Positions 1 to 5,100 of a stretch of 5,100 nt of DNA are shown piece by piece. The first letter of the stretch is position 1. Each line of letters opens with the position of its first letter. The notes beneath the pieces were generated by a model. It ran no database searches. It was not told the DNA's origin and worked only from the letters and a program-made list of their open reading frames with translations. This DNA comes from Neisseriales bacterium. GTDB taxonomy: Bacteria > Pseudomonadota > Gammaproteobacteria > Burkholderiales > UBA11063. The stretch lies in the NCBI GenBank assembly GCA_003538525.1, contig DPRZ01000061.1:1-5100 (forward strand), in the 5' to 3' direction. The translations under genes were made by a program, and so were the position numbers.

Positions 1-369
1 TTAGCCAAAGCTAGTTTTCTTACGCCAAATGAACATGAGGTGGCGGAATTATTTCCAGATTTGGAACTAGAACAAGCTTTACGAGCCTATCCCAATAAAT
101 TAATCGTTACCGAGGGTAAGCTTGGCGCATTATTTTGTGATGGAACGCAAATCAAACGCGTGGCGACGTTTAGTGTCGATGCACTCGATACCACGGGGGC
201 AGGTGATACCTTTAATGCGGCTTTTGCGGTAGCGATGGCGGAGGGACAAGGTATTGAACCCAGCATGCGTTTTGCCAATGCAGCGGCGGCATTATCGGTA
301 ACTAAATTGGGTGCGCAAGGTGGAATGCCAGAGCGTGCAGCGGTTGAGAGGTTATTAAATCATGAATAA
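1..369 (+). CDS. rbsK: Ribokinase, C-terminal part (5' end outside window)
   Basis: Ribokinase (PfkB carbohydrate kinase family) phosphorylates D-ribose with ATP to ribose-5-phosphate in the cytoplasm, feeding the pentose phosphate pathway. Only the last 122 residues are visible, reading in frame from base 1; a later GTG at base 40 is internal, because family sequence (TPNE at residues 8-11) lies before it. Bases 187-213 encode the hallmark DTTGAGDTF, which forms the anion hole; its second Asp (residue 69, bases 205-207) is the expected catalytic base. A conserved [15 protein letters not shown] stretch follows, typical of the nucleotide-binding end. About 53 residues follow the catalytic Asp, much as in E. 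coli RbsK (about 309 residues), so the C-terminus is intact and roughly 185 residues are missing to the left. It overlaps rbsD by 8 bases. Truncation is by the window edge, not mutation. Identification as ribokinase rather than another PfkB sugar kinase is firm because of the rbs genes that follow. Confidence 0.96.
   Translation, partial: LAKASFLTPNEHEVAELFPDLELEQALRAYPNKLIVTEGKLGALFCDGTQIKRVATFSVDALDTTGAGDTFNAAFAVAMAEGQGIEPSMRFANAAAALSVTKLGAQGGMPERAAVERLLNHE
346..351 (+). promoter_or_regulatory. Ribosome binding site of rbsD inside rbsK
   Basis: GAGAGG lies 10 bases before the rbsD ATG and within the last codons of rbsK. Its AGG (349-351) is read in frame as an arginine codon of rbsK. It is the only AGA or AGG arginine codon I find in the six genes, which otherwise use CGN. 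With the 8-base gene overlap this suggests that rbsD translation is coupled to rbsK; coupling is inferred. Confidence 0.6.
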
Positions 370-757
370 ACACGGGATTTTAAATAGCGAAATTGCGAAG
401 ATTCTAGCCGATTTGGGGCATACCGATATGTTGGTAATTGCAGATTGTGGTTTGCCAATTCCTGCTGGGGTTAAGAAAATTGATTTAGCCTTAAAATTAG
501 GCGTGCCGAGCTTTCTGGACGTAGTTGAATTGGTTGCCGAACATATGCAAATTGAACGCGCAACGATAGCCAGTGAAATAAATTCGCACAATCCTAAAGT
601 GCAGCAACAACTTAAGGCTAATTTAACCGAGGCGAGTTTTAGCGAAGTTAGTCACGAAGAATTTAAACGCATCAGTCATGCAGCGAAAGCGATTATTCGC
701 ACCGGTGAAGCAACACCGTATGCGAATGTAATTTTGCATGCTGGGGTTATTTTTTAA
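362..757 (+). CDS. rbsD: D-ribose pyranase RbsD
   Basis: RbsD catalyses interconversion of beta-pyranose and beta-furanose forms of ribose in the cytoplasm, supplying the furanose that ribokinase uses. The family forms ring-shaped oligomers (a decamer in B. subtilis). The 131-residue protein starts [15 protein letters not shown]; the catalytic His is H20 in LGHTD (residues 18-22), followed by IADCGLPIP with D28. The C-terminal [10 protein letters not shown] (113-122) and the final HAGVIF are the other conserved substrate-site segments. Length and sequence resemble the 131-residue Bacillus protein more than the 139-residue E. coli one, which has a longer middle section. The ATG at 362 is chosen because MxKHGILNS is the family N-terminus and a GAGAGG site precedes it. 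It overlaps rbsK by 8 bases and is 39 bases from rbsA. No key residue is missing. Confidence 0.97.
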   Translation: MNKHGILNSEIAKILADLGHTDMLVIADCGLPIPAGVKKIDLALKLGVPSFLDVVELVAEHMQIERATIASEINSHNPKVQQQLKANLTEASFSEVSHEEFKRISHAAKAIIRTGEATPYANVILHAGVIF

Positions 758-784
758 GGAATTTATCGTGAAGAGCATTAATCA

Positions 785-792
785 AGAGGTGA
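785..792 (+). promoter_or_regulatory. Ribosome binding site of rbsA
   Basis: AGAGGTGA in the 39-base rbsD-rbsA gap, with the GAGG core ending 7 bases before the ATG at 797. This is good Shine-Dalgarno spacing and supports that start. The gap holds no visible promoter or hairpin. Confidence 0.75.
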
Positions 793-796
793 GATT

Positions 797-2278
797 ATGG
801 AAATAAAATTGCATAATATCCATAAACGTTTTGGCTCGAATGAGGTGTTGTGTGGTGTCGATTTTCAATTACAGGCGGGTGAAATTCATGCTTTAATGGG
901 CGAAAATGGCGCGGGTAAGTCAACGCTGATGAATGTGTTAACTGGGGTGCATCAGGCGGATCAAGGGCAAATTCTCATTGACGGAGTTCCAACTAATTAC
1001 TCGAGTGCGCAAGCTGCCGAAAATAATGGCATTACGTTTATTCATCAAGAGCTAAACATTTGGCCAAATTTATCAATTTTAGATAATCTCTTTGTCGGTA
1101 AAGAGCCGTGTAATTGTCTGGGCTTTTTACAACAGTCTAAAATGCGTCAATTAGCGCTGGCAAAATGTAGTGAAATTGGCATTGAATTACCCTTGGATAA
1201 ACTAGCTGGTGAATGTTCGGTTGGTCAGCAACAAATGGCAGAGATCGTCAAGGCACTGATGACTAATGCACAGGTAATTATCATGGATGAGCCAACTGCG
1301 GCCTTAACTGAGCGTGAATCCGCTAAATTATTTATGGTGATGCGCGAATTAAAATCCCGTAAGGTTGCGGTGGTGTATATTTCGCATCGTATGGAAGAAA
1401 TTTTCGCTAATTGTGATCGGGTAACCGTGATGCGCGATGGCGTGACGGTGAGTACACGGCTAATTGGCGAGACTAATTTTAATTTATTGGTGCGCGAGAT
1501 GGTTGGGCGTGAGTTAAATGATCGTTTTCCGCTCCGAAGTGCCAAATTAGGCAGTGAAGTTTTACGCTTGGATAAATTAAGTCAAGCTGGTAAATTTGAA
1601 GATATAAGCTTTAAAGTTCATCAAGGTGAGATTTTGGGGATTGCGGGCTTAATGGGTGCGGGACGCTCGGAAATTATGCGGACAATTTCTGGGCTAGAGC
1701 CTGCTAGTTCTGGGCAAATTTATCTGCATAATCAGGCGCTTAAAATTAAAACTCCGCTACAAGCTATTCAAAATGGAATCGGTTTTATTACCGAGAATCG
1801 TCGTGATGAAGGGCTGGTTTTGGATTTTTCAATTAGTGATAATATTAGTTTGGCAAGTACCGCACATTTAAGTAAATATGGAATAATTAATTCTCAACGC
1901 GAGAGTGAATTTGTCGCCGATTTAGCACAGCGTTTAGCGGTTAAAATGTCCTCAGCGCAACTAGCTGTTAAGCAACTCTCGGGTGGTAATCAGCAAAAAG
2001 TCGTGATTGCTAAATGGGTGGGAATCAAGCCGCAACTATTAATTATGGATGAACCAACGCGTGGTGTGGATGTTGGAGCTAAGCGTGAAATTTATCAATT
2101 AATGAATGATTTAACTAGTCAAGGGGTTGCGATTATTATGGTGTCATCGGAGTTACCCGAAGTACTTGGCATGAGTGATCGGGTTGTGGTGATTCATGAG
2201 GGTAAGGTTGCAGGTGAACTCGATCGAGCTAACGCGAATCAAGAAAAAATTATGGCATTAGCCACAGGTGGGGAATAA
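797..2278 (+). CDS. rbsA: Ribose ABC transporter, double ATP-binding subunit RbsA
   Basis: RbsA is the cytoplasmic ATPase of the high-affinity ribose importer (CUT2 sugar ABC family). It has two fused nucleotide-binding domains and docks on RbsC. Domain 1 (about residues 1-240) has Walker A GENGAGKS (35-42), the Q-loop glutamine Q84 in HQELN, signature CSVGQQQ (140-146), Walker B VIIMDE ending D164-E165, and switch H197. Domain 2 (about 255-493) has a degenerate Walker A, GLMGAGRSE (284-292), with Arg290 in place of the ATP-binding Lys. It keeps signature LSGGNQQK (394-401) and Walker B LLIMDE (D418-E419), and carries Ser in place of the switch His (about S450). This asymmetry is normal for the RbsA/MglA/AraG group, so it is not a defect. 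At 493 residues it is close to E. coli RbsA (501). The ATG at 797 has a good AGAGGTGA site and gives the usual N-terminus. rbsC follows after 2 bases. The second signature and neighbours make ribose, rather than galactose or xylose, the likely substrate. Confidence 0.97.
   Translation: MEIKLHNIHKRFGSNEVLCGVDFQLQAGEIHALMGENGAGKSTLMNVLTGVHQADQGQILIDGVPTNYSSAQAAENNGITFIHQELNIWPNLSILDNLFVGKEPCNCLGFLQQSKMRQLALAKCSEIGIELPLDKLAGECSVGQQQMAEIVKALMTNAQVIIMDEPTAALTERESAKLFMVMRELKSRKVAVVYISHRMEEIFANCDRVTVMRDGVTVSTRLIGETNFNLLVREMVGRELNDRFPLRSAKLGSEVLRLDKLSQAGKFEDISFKVHQGEILGIAGLMGAGRSEIMRTISGLEPASSGQIYLHNQALKIKTPLQAIQNGIGFITENRRDEGLVLDFSISDNISLASTAHLSKYGIINSQRESEFVADLAQRLAVKMSSAQLAVKQLSGGNQQKVVIAKWVGIKPQLLIMDEPTRGVDVGAKREIYQLMNDLTSQGVAIIMVSSELPEVLGMSDRVVVIHEGKVAGELDRANANQEKIMALATGGE
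2267..2274 (+). promoter_or_regulatory. Ribosome binding site of rbsC within the rbsA end
   Basis: GGTGGGGA in the last codons of rbsA ends 6 bases before the rbsC ATG. With only 2 bases between the rbsA stop and the rbsC start, ribosomes probably pass directly from one gene to the next. Confidence 0.55.
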
Positions 2279-2280
2279 TT

Positions 2281-3216
2281 ATGTTAATTAAACAAATGGG
2301 ACAGAAAGTTATACCGTTTATCGGTCTAATTGGGTTATTTGTAATTGTGGGGGTGTTAAATCCTGATTTTTTAGCACCAATGAATTTACTGAATTTATTG
2401 CGCCAAGTTTCGATTAATGCTTTAATTGCCTTTGGAATGACGTTCGTGATTTTAACTGGCGGAATTGATTTATCGGTGGGCGCGATTTTGGCATTATCCA
2501 GTGCGTTAATGGCTGGTATGATGGTGAGTGGATTAGATCCTGTATTAGCAATCGGCTTCGCGTGCTTGATTGGTGCGCTACTTGGAGCGGTAAATGGCGC
2601 CTTTATTGCAAAAGCCAAGATGGCTCCGTTTATTGCTACACTTGCCACCATGACGGTATTTCGCGGTCTAACGTTAGTTTATACCAATGGCAATCCAATT
2701 ACTGGTTTGAGCGATAGTTTTTGGTTTCAAGTCTTTGGTCGCGGCTATTTGTTGGGTTTACCCGTGCCTGCGATTACGGTGATTATTAGCTTTGTGATTT
2801 TATGGTGTTTGCTGCATAAAACTCCTTTTGGACGTAAAACCTATGCCATTGGTGGTAATGAGAAAGCTGCATTGATTTCGGGAATTAATGTTGATCGCAT
2901 GAAGATTTTAATTTATGCCTTAAATGGTCTGTTGGCGGCTTTAGCGGGCGCTATTTTAGCCTCGCGCTTAGATTCAGCACAACCAACTGCGGGCACTTCA
3001 TATGAATTAGATGCGATTGCGGCGGTGGTTTTAGGTGGAACTAGCTTATCGGGTGGACGTGGGCGCATTGTGGGAACGCTAATCGGTGCGCTAATTATTG
3101 GTACGTTAAATAACGGCTTAAATTTATTGGGCGTATCGAGTTTCTATCAATTAGTGGTCAAAGGTGCGGTTATTTTATTAGCCGTGTATATTGATCGTAA
3201 AAAAACTTCAAATTAA
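2281..3216 (+). CDS. rbsC: Ribose ABC transporter permease RbsC
   Basis: RbsC is the inner-membrane permease of the ribose importer, thought to work as a dimer with RbsA below and RbsB docking outside. The 311-residue protein is strongly hydrophobic, with likely membrane segments near residues 11-27, 45-60, 65-83, 87-109, 115-134, 161-179, 208-229, 262-283 and 287-304. Family landmarks are ILTGGIDLSVGAILALSSA (57-75), KMAPFIATLATMT (113-125), YAIGGNEKAALISGI (188-202, the cytoplasmic loop expected to touch the ATPase), SAQPTAG (232-238), and YELDAIAAVVLGGTSLSGGRG (241-261). Length is close to E. coli RbsC (321), with a shorter N-terminal tail. From memory the sequence is notably closer to Bacillus RbsC than to E. 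coli RbsC, for example at FGMTFVILTGGIDLS and NPITGL. Start: the ATG at 2281 directly follows rbsA and has a GGTGGGGA site. rbsB begins 13 bases after its stop. Confidence 0.97.
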   Translation: MLIKQMGQKVIPFIGLIGLFVIVGVLNPDFLAPMNLLNLLRQVSINALIAFGMTFVILTGGIDLSVGAILALSSALMAGMMVSGLDPVLAIGFACLIGALLGAVNGAFIAKAKMAPFIATLATMTVFRGLTLVYTNGNPITGLSDSFWFQVFGRGYLLGLPVPAITVIISFVILWCLLHKTPFGRKTYAIGGNEKAALISGINVDRMKILIYALNGLLAALAGAILASRLDSAQPTAGTSYELDAIAAVVLGGTSLSGGRGRIVGTLIGALIIGTLNNGLNLLGVSSFYQLVVKGAVILLAVYIDRKKTSN

Positions 3217-3219
3217 AGT

Positions 3220-3226
3220 AGGGTGA
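3220..3226 (+). promoter_or_regulatory. Ribosome binding site of rbsB
   Basis: AGGGTGA in the 13-base rbsC-rbsB gap; the AGGG core ends 6 bases before the ATG at 3230. No promoter is seen here, so rbsB is expected to be read from the operon transcript. Confidence 0.6.
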
Positions 3227-3229
3227 ATT

Positions 3230-4147
3230 ATGTTTAAAAAAATCCTCGGTTCAATTTTGTGCGTGGTAATGTTTTCTGCATGTACCATGGATCCACCCGA
3301 ATGGGCGGCACAAGCTAAACAAGTCGATCTTAATCATTTAAAAATTGGTTTATCGATTTCAACCTTAAATAATCCTTTTTTTGTAGCGGTGCGTGATGGT
3401 GTTGCCACGGAAGCCAAACAGGAAAGCATGGAGCTAAAAGTTGCGGATGCTCAAAATGATTCTGCTAAGCAGGGCAATGATATTGATGATCTGATTCAAC
3501 AACGTGTTGATGTATTGCTAATTAATCCAGTGGATTCTGCGGCGGTATCCTCAGCCATACTAGCGGCAAATCAAGCAGGTATTCCAGTGATTACGCTAGA
3601 TCGTTCGGCGGATAAAGGTCAGGTGGTTAGTCTAATTGCTTCGGATAATGTGGCTGGCGGTAAGATGGCGGCAGAGTTTATTTTGGCTAAATTAGGTAAA
3701 AATGCCAAAGTTGCTGAATTGGAGGGGATTCCTGGCGCTTCGGCAACTCGTGAGCGTGGGCAAGGTTTTCACTTGGTTGCGGATAAGAACTTGAATGTGG
3801 TGGCTAAGCAAGCGGCTGATTTTGATCGCGCCAAAGGCTTAAATGTGGCTGAAAATATGTTGCAGGCACATAGCGATATTCAAGCTATTTTTGCGCAAAA
3901 TGATGAAATGGCACTCGGTGCAGTTGAGGCGGTTAAAAGCACAGGTAAAAATATTCTAATTGTCGGTTTTGATGGCAGTAGCGATGGTATTAAAGCGGTG
4001 AAAGCTGGGCAAATGACCGCCACGGTGGCACAGCAACCTGAATTAATTGGGAAAATGTCGGTTCAAACGGCGAAGCAAATTGTGTTAAAACAAGCGCCTG
4101 CGAGCAAAATTGCCGTACCTTTGAAATTGATTGTGCAAGCCGATTAA
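3230..4147 (+). CDS. rbsB: Ribose-binding protein RbsB, probable lipoprotein
   Basis: RbsB is the extracytoplasmic receptor that binds ribose and delivers it to RbsC (periplasmic-binding protein type 1 fold). The 305-residue precursor starts with a charged FKK, a hydrophobic core and FSAC, so Cys18 is a probable lipid-anchored residue; PP at 22-23 follows, like the ACSLEPP region I recall for the Bacillus lipoprotein. The -3 residue of the lipobox is Phe instead of the usual Leu, a weak point; cleavage by signal peptidase I after Ala29 (AQA) is the alternative. The mature part keeps residues equivalent to the E. coli ribose contacts: N48, F50 and F51 in STLNNPFF (44-51), N99 in LINP, D124-R125 in TLDR, Arg in TRERG (173-177), F198 in ADFDR, N224 in AQNDEMALG, D248 in VGFDG, and Q268 in VAQQP. 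Ribose as ligand is therefore well supported. The start has an AGGGTGA site. This is the last gene of the operon; a hairpin terminator follows 15 bases after the stop. Confidence 0.96.
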   Translation: MFKKILGSILCVVMFSACTMDPPEWAAQAKQVDLNHLKIGLSISTLNNPFFVAVRDGVATEAKQESMELKVADAQNDSAKQGNDIDDLIQQRVDVLLINPVDSAAVSSAILAANQAGIPVITLDRSADKGQVVSLIASDNVAGGKMAAEFILAKLGKNAKVAELEGIPGASATRERGQGFHLVADKNLNVVAKQAADFDRAKGLNVAENMLQAHSDIQAIFAQNDEMALGAVEAVKSTGKNILIVGFDGSSDGIKAVKAGQMTATVAQQPELIGKMSVQTAKQIVLKQAPASKIAVPLKLIVQAD

Positions 4148-4162
4148 AATCTCTTACATCAT

Positions 4163-4203
4163 AAAAATAACGCCGAGGTAATTTAGTTCGGCGTTATTTT
4201 TTT
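4163..4203. terminator. Bidirectional rho-independent terminator between rbsB and the phosphatase gene
   Basis: Bases 4163-4176 and 4188-4201 form a perfect 14-base inverted repeat around an 11-base loop, with the GC-rich core CGCCGA/TCGGCG at its loop end. The plus-strand arm runs into seven Ts (4197-4203) and the minus-strand transcript would end in five Us from the A run at 4163-4167. It sits in the 65-base gap between two convergent genes, so it can stop both the rbs transcript and the phosphatase transcript. Confidence 0.88.
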
Positions 4204-4212
4204 ACGCTTGAT

Positions 4213-5010
4213 TTATTTTAAAGCGTTGTTGACCCAACTACCGTACATTGGATTTGGTAAAATGAAATTACCCTGACCAAATATTGCATAGCTGCTATCA
4301 TTAACATCTAATTTATCCTGTTTGATTTGTTTAAAGTTCGGGAAGTCTTGAATGTTATCTCCGACAAATGCGATAAGTTTATGTGCGGGTAATTGGTTTG
4401 ACCAAACCATTTGAGTTGCATCGTAATCACCTGATTGAATTGCATTAAAGCGTGGATTTTTATCACTTGGGGTTTTAGAATCGCGCCGATTAGCTAATAC
4501 TACTTGATCAAAATAAATCCCTTGTTGTTTAAGGTTGGCGATGGTAGTTTTAAGAACATTACCGGTGCTATCCTCGAAAGTTCCATCTCGATTTGAGACT
4601 AAGCTAACATAGCCGCCTAATTGATGAACTTTATCAATAAATTGTTTGGAAGCTGGTAGAGCGACTGATTTTTGTGGATTGCCTACGTAGTGACTAAAGT
4701 CGCTTTCATTTTCAGCTAAGTCAGTGCAATCCCGAAAATACCACGAATTGTCTAATACGGTTTCGTCAATATCTAAGGATACACCCCAGCTTTTAGCTTG
4801 TGGATGATGCTGTTTAACCCAATTTTCTACGTAGTTGGTTGCAACCAAATAAGCTTGATGATAAAGTGCATTTTTTTCTGCAGAAGTACGATACCATTTA
4901 ACGGCTTGTTTTATTTCTGGTTGTGGTGAATTTGGTGCGCAAATTGATAACTCTTCTGCAAAACAAGTTACGCTGGTTAAAAATAATAAACTAATTGCTA
5001 ATTTTTTCAT
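4213..5010 (-). CDS. Secreted class C acid phosphatase, e(P4)/5'-nucleotidase-like (HAD superfamily)
   Basis: This is a HAD-superfamily acid phosphatase of the class C (subfamily IIIB) group, which includes Haemophilus lipoprotein e(P4). The family hydrolyses phosphate monoesters, including 5'-nucleotides and NMN, outside the cytoplasm using Mg2+. The 265-residue precursor has a signal peptide (MKK, then a hydrophobic stretch to about residue 15) with likely signal peptidase I cleavage after A18 (CFA|EE). The cysteine at 16 has SVT before it, not a lipobox, so unlike e(P4) it is probably soluble in the periplasm or secreted. Motif I is LDIDETVLDNSWY (79-91), nucleophile D80 and acid/base D82. 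Motif II is VSNRD (138-142); K184 in SDKNPRF is a candidate motif III lysine. Motif IV is FVGDNIQDF (215-223) with D218 and D222. The C-terminal ILPNPMYGSW (250-259) is also typical of e(P4) proteins. C24 and C95 could form a disulfide. The ATG at 5008-5010 is the only sensible start. Exact substrate is unknown. It is convergent to rbs, so it is not part of that operon. Confidence 0.92.
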   Translation of the reverse strand: MKKLAISLLFLTSVTCFAEELSICAPNSPQPEIKQAVKWYRTSAEKNALYHQAYLVATNYVENWVKQHHPQAKSWGVSLDIDETVLDNSWYFRDCTDLAENESDFSHYVGNPQKSVALPASKQFIDKVHQLGGYVSLVSNRDGTFEDSTGNVLKTTIANLKQQGIYFDQVVLANRRDSKTPSDKNPRFNAIQSGDYDATQMVWSNQLPAHKLIAFVGDNIQDFPNFKQIKQDKLDVNDSSYAIFGQGNFILPNPMYGSWVNNALK

Positions 5011-5022
5011 AAATTGATTCCC

Positions 5023-5050
5023 GTTATAAATTATGGTTTAGTCCTGTCAA
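5023..5050 (-). promoter_or_regulatory. Putative sigma70 promoter of the phosphatase gene
   Basis: On the minus strand a perfect -35 TTGACA (5045-5050) is separated by 16 bases from TATAAC (5023-5028, five of six consensus). The -10 lies only 12 bases before the ATG, so transcription would begin about 4 to 6 bases before the start codon. The weak GGGAA Shine-Dalgarno candidate (5018-5022) would then be at or before the transcript start. Alternatively, a more distant promoter is used: CATAAT at 5066-5071 is a poorer -10 with no good -35. Confidence 0.5.
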
Positions 5051-5100
5051 ATTAATGCAGACGTTATTATGAATTATCTTTATTTTGGGGAAGGGTTATC
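5051..5100. other. Unassigned right edge
   Basis: AT-rich end of the window upstream of the phosphatase gene. A plus-strand ATG at 5069 opens a frame to the edge (MNYLYFGEGL) but has no Shine-Dalgarno site. On the minus strand one frame ends DNPSPK with a stop at 5080-5082 and could be the tail of an upstream gene. Neither can be judged from so little sequence. Confidence 0.3.

Noticed and set aside
87..278. Antisense open frame inside rbsK
   Set aside because: It lies opposite conserved ribokinase motifs, has no ribosome site or recognisable protein features, and is explained by the codon bias of the real gene.
355..591. Antisense open frame opposite rbsD
   Set aside because: It mirrors a fully conserved RbsD coding region and shows no family signature of its own.
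1225..1545. Antisense 106-codon open frame inside rbsA
   Set aside because: It is opposite the signature and Walker B region of RbsA; the translation is low-complexity Ser/Thr/Ile-rich and looks like a complement of conserved codons.
1646..1676. RbsA second domain lacks the Walker A lysine (Arg290) and the switch histidine
   Set aside because: This asymmetry is usual in the RbsA/MglA/AraG ATPases, so it is neither a mutation nor a novelty.
2250..2651. Antisense 133-codon open frame opposite the rbsA-rbsC junction
   Set aside because: It crosses a tight operon junction and reads as the complement of a hydrophobic permease; no start signal is seen.
5069..5100. Possible start of a divergent gene (MNYLYFGEGL, open to the edge)
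   Set aside because: Only ten codons are visible and no Shine-Dalgarno sequence precedes the ATG; chance is the simpler reading.
5080..5100. Possible 3' end of an upstream minus-strand gene (DNPSPK then stop)
   Set aside because: Six codons cannot be distinguished from a random open stretch; the sequence to the right is needed.

Overview
The window holds most of a ribose uptake operon, running rightward in the order rbsK (3' part only), rbsD, rbsA, rbsC, rbsB. It is followed by a convergent gene for a secreted class C (e(P4)-type) acid phosphatase. All six genes are recognisable families with intact key motifs. I see no RNA gene, CRISPR array, insertion sequence or broken gene.

Layout: rbsK enters from the left edge and overlaps rbsD by 8 bases. 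A 39-base gap leads to rbsA, then 2 bases to rbsC and 13 bases to rbsB. No promoter-sized gap or terminator lies inside this run, so it reads as one transcript whose promoter and any rbsR lie left of the window. A hairpin with an A-tract on one side and a T-tract on the other (4163-4203) separates rbsB from the convergent phosphatase gene (4213-5010, minus). The phosphatase has a good sigma70-like promoter just upstream of its start. The last 50 bases are unassigned.

How the genes work together: RbsB captures ribose outside the inner membrane. RbsC is the membrane channel and RbsA the fused double ATPase that drives import. RbsD interconverts ribose forms (pyranose to furanose) so that RbsK can phosphorylate ribose to ribose-5-phosphate for the pentose phosphate pathway. 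The phosphatase is a separate transcription unit. Its family removes phosphate from nucleotides and other monoesters outside the cytoplasm, which could indirectly supply nucleosides, but no link to ribose uptake is shown.

Organism: moderately AT-rich DNA, arginine written almost only with CGN codons, short Gram-negative-like signal peptides and an e(P4)-type phosphatase suggest a gammaproteobacterium or similar Gram-negative; I cannot name the genus. Yet the rbs operon looks Bacillus-like: the gene order is KDACB (enteric operons are DACBK), RbsD is 131 residues long, and RbsB carries a lipoprotein signal. The most interesting reading is an old transfer of a Firmicutes-type ribose operon into a Gram-negative host. 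This rests on remembered family sequences and needs a tree. I found no clearly new biological system.
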